Shown here piece by piece: positions 60,222-64,000 of a stretch of 64,000 nucleotides of DNA. Source of the stretch: Stentor coeruleus (Eukaryota; Ciliophora; Heterotrichea; Heterotrichida; Stentoridae). Made by a program: the position numbers and the translations under genes. The notes under the pieces were generated by a model. That model saw only the letters and a list, made by a program, of their open reading frames with translations, did no database searches and was not told the origin of the DNA. Position 1 is the first letter of the stretch; each line of letters begins with the position of its first letter. The stretch covers positions 82,567-146,566 of the forward strand of contig MPUH01000035.1 in assembly GCA_001970955.1 (NCBI GenBank), read 5' to 3'.

Positions 60222-60806
60222 TTAATTACTTTTCATGATCTTTTCGTAAAGAAGCTGATTTTGTCTTTCAAGTATAGAAATAAACTCTTGATTCTTAAAA
60301 TATTGGGTTTTCAAATCCCACGAGCTCTGATTTTCAGGTAAAATCGTACTTAACTCGCTTTTTTCTTCCTTAAGTCCAATGATTTCTTCACGAATCAAAC
60401 TGATTTCTTTATTAAAATAATCTTTATCTTCTTTAATTTCCTGTTCAAGTCCTGCAATTATTTCTTCAAAATAAAGCCTTTGTGCTTCTAATGCATTTTT
60501 TGTAAATCTTTGCATTTCTTGTAATTGAGATTTTAATTCTACTACATCTGTTGTTTCTTGTATTGATGATGTAGGAAAAATACAAGTATCTGTGCTTATT
60601 ATTGTATCAAGTAATGATGGGACAGGTTGATTATTAGTTGATGCAAAGGTACCTGGTTTGAGAGTTTTAGATTTTTCTTTAGAATTTTTAATCATTTTCT
60701 TGTAGTTTGCAAGGGTCATTTTGGGACTTTCAATGAGCATTGTGGGTGTAAGGCTTCTGTGTAAAGGAGAATTTCCTTTTAAGCTTTTGTTCGTGTTAAA
60801 GAACAT
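60222..60806 (-). CDS. coiled-coil hypothetical protein
   Basis: 194 residues, one exon. The first 80 residues are Ser/Thr/Lys-rich and disordered (LKGNSPLHRSLTPTMLIESP); residues ~85-194 form one long coiled coil (VELKSQLQEMQRFTKNALEA onward, LEQEIKEDKDYFNKEISLIR) ending LYEKIMKSN. No known family. The simple N-terminus plus single coil suggests a cytoskeleton-associated protein. Confidence 0.6.
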   Translation of the reverse strand: MFFNTNKSLKGNSPLHRSLTPTMLIESPKMTLANYKKMIKNSKEKSKTLKPGTFASTNNQPVPSLLDTIISTDTCIFPTSSIQETTDVVELKSQLQEMQRFTKNALEAQRLYFEEIIAGLEQEIKEDKDYFNKEISLIREEIIGLKEEKSELSTILPENQSSWDLKTQYFKNQEFISILERQNQLLYEKIMKSN

Positions 60807-61344
60807 TAATATATTATATTCGAATATTCATGTGATGCTTTTTTTGGGATAGAGAATATTTATGTTAGGGTTTTTTTTTATAATGAAAGATTTTAGGTTG
60901 TTATGATGATTGAGGGTTGGAAGATGGTTTGGAGTGAGGGCTTTTCATATTGGGTTCCTGTATAAAAAAAATTGAAATTAAAGATAGTTGTTTAAAGAGT
61001 TTGCTGATATGTTTTGAATCAATTTTATATTATAAATAATAAGACTTATAAAAAATCATTGTGATAATTTAATAATTTTAAGTTTGCCAAGATTATAAAT
61101 TTGTATACAGATATTTTCTTATTCATGATTTACTTACCTCCTGTTAAATTTTTTTTATACAATTTTATTACAACTTTTTACCTTAATTATCAATATCACA
61201 AAAAGTATCTCAAAACCTTAGATTCTTCTATTTTATCTCTAAAATCTATAATTCACTCAATATAAAAAAGTATCTAAACTCCATAACTAAACTAATCATC
61301 ATATATTTATTACAATCCTCCAGCGTCTGAGAATTAATAAATAA
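60807..61344. other. divergent intergenic region, 538 bp
   Basis: 60807 to ~60960 is G-rich on + (5' flank of the coiled-coil gene) and 61130-61344 is C-rich (5' flank of the next + gene). No other element recognised. Confidence 0.55.
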
Positions 61345-62124
61345 ATGGACAAACTAAAAATTAGCACTTCAAGGGTCTCATCATTGCCTCCTTTAAAGCA
61401 TATTCTAATTGATACGAAACCAAATCCTAAAGTATCAATAAGTAATAAATTAAAACTATATTACAAGCTTCGAGCATCATCAAGAATAATAATAAGCAAC
61501 CCAATAAACGTTTTCCTTCCATCAGGTAAATCTCTAAATACTTCAAAATATTCTCCAACAGCTGCAGATATAGTAATGAGTCCCCGTCCTCCAGCTTTAA
61601 TAGAAGATACAAAAGCTGACTTTAAACTTTCAAGACTATTCGATGAAAAAAAGCATAAAAAACATACTTTTTTAAACACAGCATTAAGTGCTCCAAAATG
61701 CCCCCAAATCCAAATCAAACCACGAAAAGTTCAAAATTTTAAAACCCTTAAGCAAGAAGATAAAAGAGTATCAACAGCTTTGTATTGCCAAGGGACAAGT
61801 AAATTAATAATACCTTTTTTAGATGAAAGTGTTAATCAATCAAATAATAAAAGCACAAAAATCTTACTTTCACCAACAGCGTTTATGAATATATCTAGGG
61901 GTATTACTGAAGATAGACATAGGAAATCTAAATCTTATGTTGGGGAAATACCTACTAATGAAATTGGGGTATCTACTTGTGATATGGATGAAGATAGTGA
62001 AATGATATCACAACCGGTAGAGACTATAAAAAGAAGGGTGATTTTTAATAAGAAATCAAGTTGGGTTACGAGTGGGGCTTATGTTTATGATAATATATCA
62101 ATTTCTGGGTCTTCTGATAATTAA
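61345..62124 (+). CDS. hypothetical basic, Ser-rich protein
   Basis: 259 residues, one exon. The sequence is rich in Ser, Lys, Pro and Ile with little predicted fold: short blocks such as KISNKLKLYYKLRASSRIII-like, KAFLNTALSAP-type and RRVIFNKKSSWVTSGAYVYD are visible. No domain or membrane segment. Real coding is supported by an ATG, length and position behind a typical C-rich 5' flank. Function unknown. Confidence 0.55.
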   Translation: MDKLKISTSRVSSLPPLKHILIDTKPNPKVSISNKLKLYYKLRASSRIIISNPINVFLPSGKSLNTSKYSPTAADIVMSPRPPALIEDTKADFKLSRLFDEKKHKKHTFLNTALSAPKCPQIQIKPRKVQNFKTLKQEDKRVSTALYCQGTSKLIIPFLDESVNQSNNKSTKILLSPTAFMNISRGITEDRHRKSKSYVGEIPTNEIGVSTCDMDEDSEMISQPVETIKRRVIFNKKSSWVTSGAYVYDNISISGSSDN

Positions 62125-63049
62125 GAAATTATTTGAGATATGAAGATAGGATTTTATATGAAATAACAGAGAAGGATGTGTTAAATAATGACAAGATTTT
62201 AATAGATAATTTGTGAATTTATAAAATATATAATTGTTATAATTTTNAAAATATATAATTGTTATAATTTTGTATAGAAAGTGAATTTTTTATAAGTTTG
62301 TGATTTAGACTTAAGGATGTTACTACTTTTAAGGATTGAAGGAAGTGATAAAAAATTTGAAAACAAGAACGGCATGAAAGTTTTTATTTCAGTAAACTTT
62401 TTTCAAGAATAACCTTGGAAGTATTTTTGTAAAATTTTTGATTTTAAAATTAAAGGTGACTTCTCTTGGATTGGAAAAAGTTTAAGAAAGTTTACTGGAT
62501 AAAGTTTATCATCCTCAGTCTTTTTAAAATTATGATTTTCATTAGCCTTTATACTGCAAATTACTTATAAAATTCTTTTTGATAATCAAAGATATATATT
62601 TTATGACACATAAAACAATAAACCATTATATAAAAATATAAATCAACACAAATTTATTAATCTTATATCACTTTAAACCAATCCTACCAACTAATATATT
62701 CTAAAATAACCACTCTTGCATCACTCCCACAAATTCCTAACCTCAAAACTTCAGCTTTCCTTTAACAGCACAGACAAAACTCTTCAAATAAATCCTAACT
62801 CAATCCTCTTGAAAATTCATCTTATTTAAATACCCTTTACCTTAAACTTAACACAATTTCTTTAAACCTTCACAATAAAAGTACCTAAAAACAATCTAAA
62901 ACACCACATTCATATAAAAAACCCTTGCCAAAACATACCTAAAAATACTTTTAAAACTTATATAAAAACAATCGATTCTGATGAAATTTTTTGAATTTAA
63001 CCCAACTAGATATTACAAAATAGAATATAAAAATAATTAATAAAAAGCC
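62125..63049. other. intergenic, 925 bp
   Basis: 3' flank of the preceding gene, an N join at 62247, then a C-rich, G-poor 5' flank (62620-63049). No gene, RNA or mobile element recognised. Confidence 0.5.
62223..62271. repeat. duplicated contig ends around N (24 nt)
   Basis: 62223-62246 and 62248-62271 are identical around N at 62247, the shortest of the five joins. Confidence 0.8.
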
Positions 63050-63421
63050 ATGAATACAAAAGCTATAAGAATGGACTCAGAGAAACAGAAAGGTTCTATT
63101 CATAAAAACCAAGACTTTACTACATATAAAGATTTTGCTTCAGACAAATCTCTTGAATCTGCAGACTTTGAAGCTTCATTTGGAGATGTAAACGGTTCAT
63201 TTTACTCAAGTGGTCATGGGGAAGATGAAGATTTCATATTAGAAAATCTTCAACCTAAAGAACCAGTGCATACTCCACGGAAATCAAAAACTAAGGAAGA
63301 AGAAACTAATTATACGGCGAAACCTGCGATGGTACTTGAAAGAGAAGAGGTTAAAAAATCTATTTGGTGCAGCAATTGTATGTTTAAATCGTCGAACGAA
63401 ACTAATTGCCTAATAATTTAG
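63050..63421 (+). CDS. small acidic protein with CaaX-like end
   Basis: 123 residues, one exon. The body is acidic and Ser-rich (DKSLESADFEASFGDVNGSF, HGEDEDFILENLQ) with a Thr/Lys linker and a C-terminal Cys cluster (WCSNCMFKSSNETNCLII). The last four residues, CLII, fit a CaaX prenylation signal, so membrane anchoring at the C-terminus is inferred. No recognised family. It sits behind a typical C-rich 5' flank. Confidence 0.5.
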   Translation: MNTKAIRMDSEKQKGSIHKNQDFTTYKDFASDKSLESADFEASFGDVNGSFYSSGHGEDEDFILENLQPKEPVHTPRKSKTKEEETNYTAKPAMVLEREEVKKSIWCSNCMFKSSNETNCLII

Positions 63422-64000
63422 AAATTAATTATAAGTAATAAGATTGGAAGATTGAAGATTAGAGGGTGATGCTAAATGTAAGGAATTTTTAAGTTTTTTT
63501 TTATGGAAAATTGGTTTGAGTTAGGGTTTTTTGTTTAGAGAATGTGGTTAAGGTGATTTGTTAAAGAAATTAAGGAAAATAGGTTGGGTTTAGATTTTTT
63601 TTTTGGGTTTTAGATGAGTTATTGAAATTAAGGTTTAGTGAGGTTTTAATTAGGAAAGGAGTACTTTTAAGTAATGAAGAGATAATTTTTTATTAAACAT
63701 AATTTAAGGTTGAGGCTTTGGATTTTATTGGGATAGAAAAAAATACAATTTGATTTTGAAATTGTTTAGTTTAAAGTTTGATGGAATAAAGCAAATTTGT
63801 AATTTAGAAATGAAGATTGTAGATTATCTGTATTAATAAATGGTTTAAACAAACATAAATAATAGCTTCTAATGAAAATCTCAACACCCATTACTTCTTT
63901 TCGACTATAACATTTTATAGAGGTAAAAGTTACTTTGTCCACCTTACACATTATAAAGGGTATAGGGGTTTAAGGTGTTAGGACCTAATATCTAATATCT
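63422..64000. other. intergenic to window end, 579 bp
   Basis: The + strand is G-rich and C-poor to ~63720, as seen downstream of + genes. A short minus frame at 63766-63951 has no support. Nothing else recognised. Confidence 0.5.

Noticed and set aside
63766-63951. 61-codon minus-strand frame near the window end
   Set aside because: Short, spacer-like and without motif; no reliable start context.

Overview
The window looks like macronuclear DNA of a heterotrich ciliate, most probably Stentor or a close relative. It is AT-rich and gene-dense, with about 41 protein genes on both strands and short spacers. Intact genes use the standard code: TAA and TAG end most of them, TGA ends the P450-reductase-like gene, and Trp is TGG. 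Many reading frames are joined by 15-nt introns of the form GT(N7)A(N3)AG, with A at intron position 10. I derived 13 convincing 15-nt introns by joining frames, plus one convincing 16-mer, one weaker 16-mer and one weaker 17-mer. Ultra-short introns with a standard code are a known combination in Stentor; they exclude Paramecium/Tetrahymena-type codes, and the TGA stop argues against a UGA-Trp code.

Layout. 1-17 kb: a tandem-PX membrane protein, a DUF229 sulfatase-like ectoprotein, CGR1, V-ATPase subunit B, CFAP20, a P450-reductase-like diflavin protein, H2A.Z, an FCP/SCP-type phosphatase and an EEF1A-methyltransferase-like protein. 17-31 kb: a coiled-coil protein, a wrecked EFHC/Rib72 gene, two large structural proteins (one with an N-terminal MG...CC lipidation motif), a membrane-bound cyclic-nucleotide phosphodiesterase, DAW1, a pseudokinase-Kelch protein and RPL26. 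31-43.5 kb: a double cNMP-binding protein, RPS5, a Mei2-type RNA-binding protein, a possible KNL1-like protein, a damaged SERINC gene, coiled-coil genes, syntaxin 16 and a Rab pseudogene. 44-49 kb: two 5S rRNA copies pointing outward around ARMC9-like, kinase and ankyrin genes. 49-64 kb: an atypical Rab-like GTPase, a kinesin, a DBP9-like half helicase, a secreted DsbA-fold-like protein, a lipase-like protein, VPS15, an ATPAF1-like protein, EF-hand and coiled-coil proteins and small unknowns.

The content is eukaryotic housekeeping, cilium (CFAP20, DAW1, EFHC remnant, ARMC9-like), membrane traffic (STX16, VPS15, Rab-like, PX) and cyclic-nucleotide signalling (PDE close to a cNMP-binding protein). 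There are no operons. I saw no tRNA, CRISPR array or transposon.

Most worth a second look: three decayed genes (EFHC, SERINC, Rab) whose in-frame stops are TAA/TAG, which mimics a Gln-code ciliate but is better explained by C-to-T/G-to-A decay because two stops sit at conserved Trp; an intron directly after the H2A.Z start codon; a 5S copy with a 7-nt duplication and a 7-nt deletion; a 76-nt direct-repeat-flanked insertion inside SERINC; and five single-N joins flanked by duplicated contig ends, one of which adds 25 false residues to a protein.
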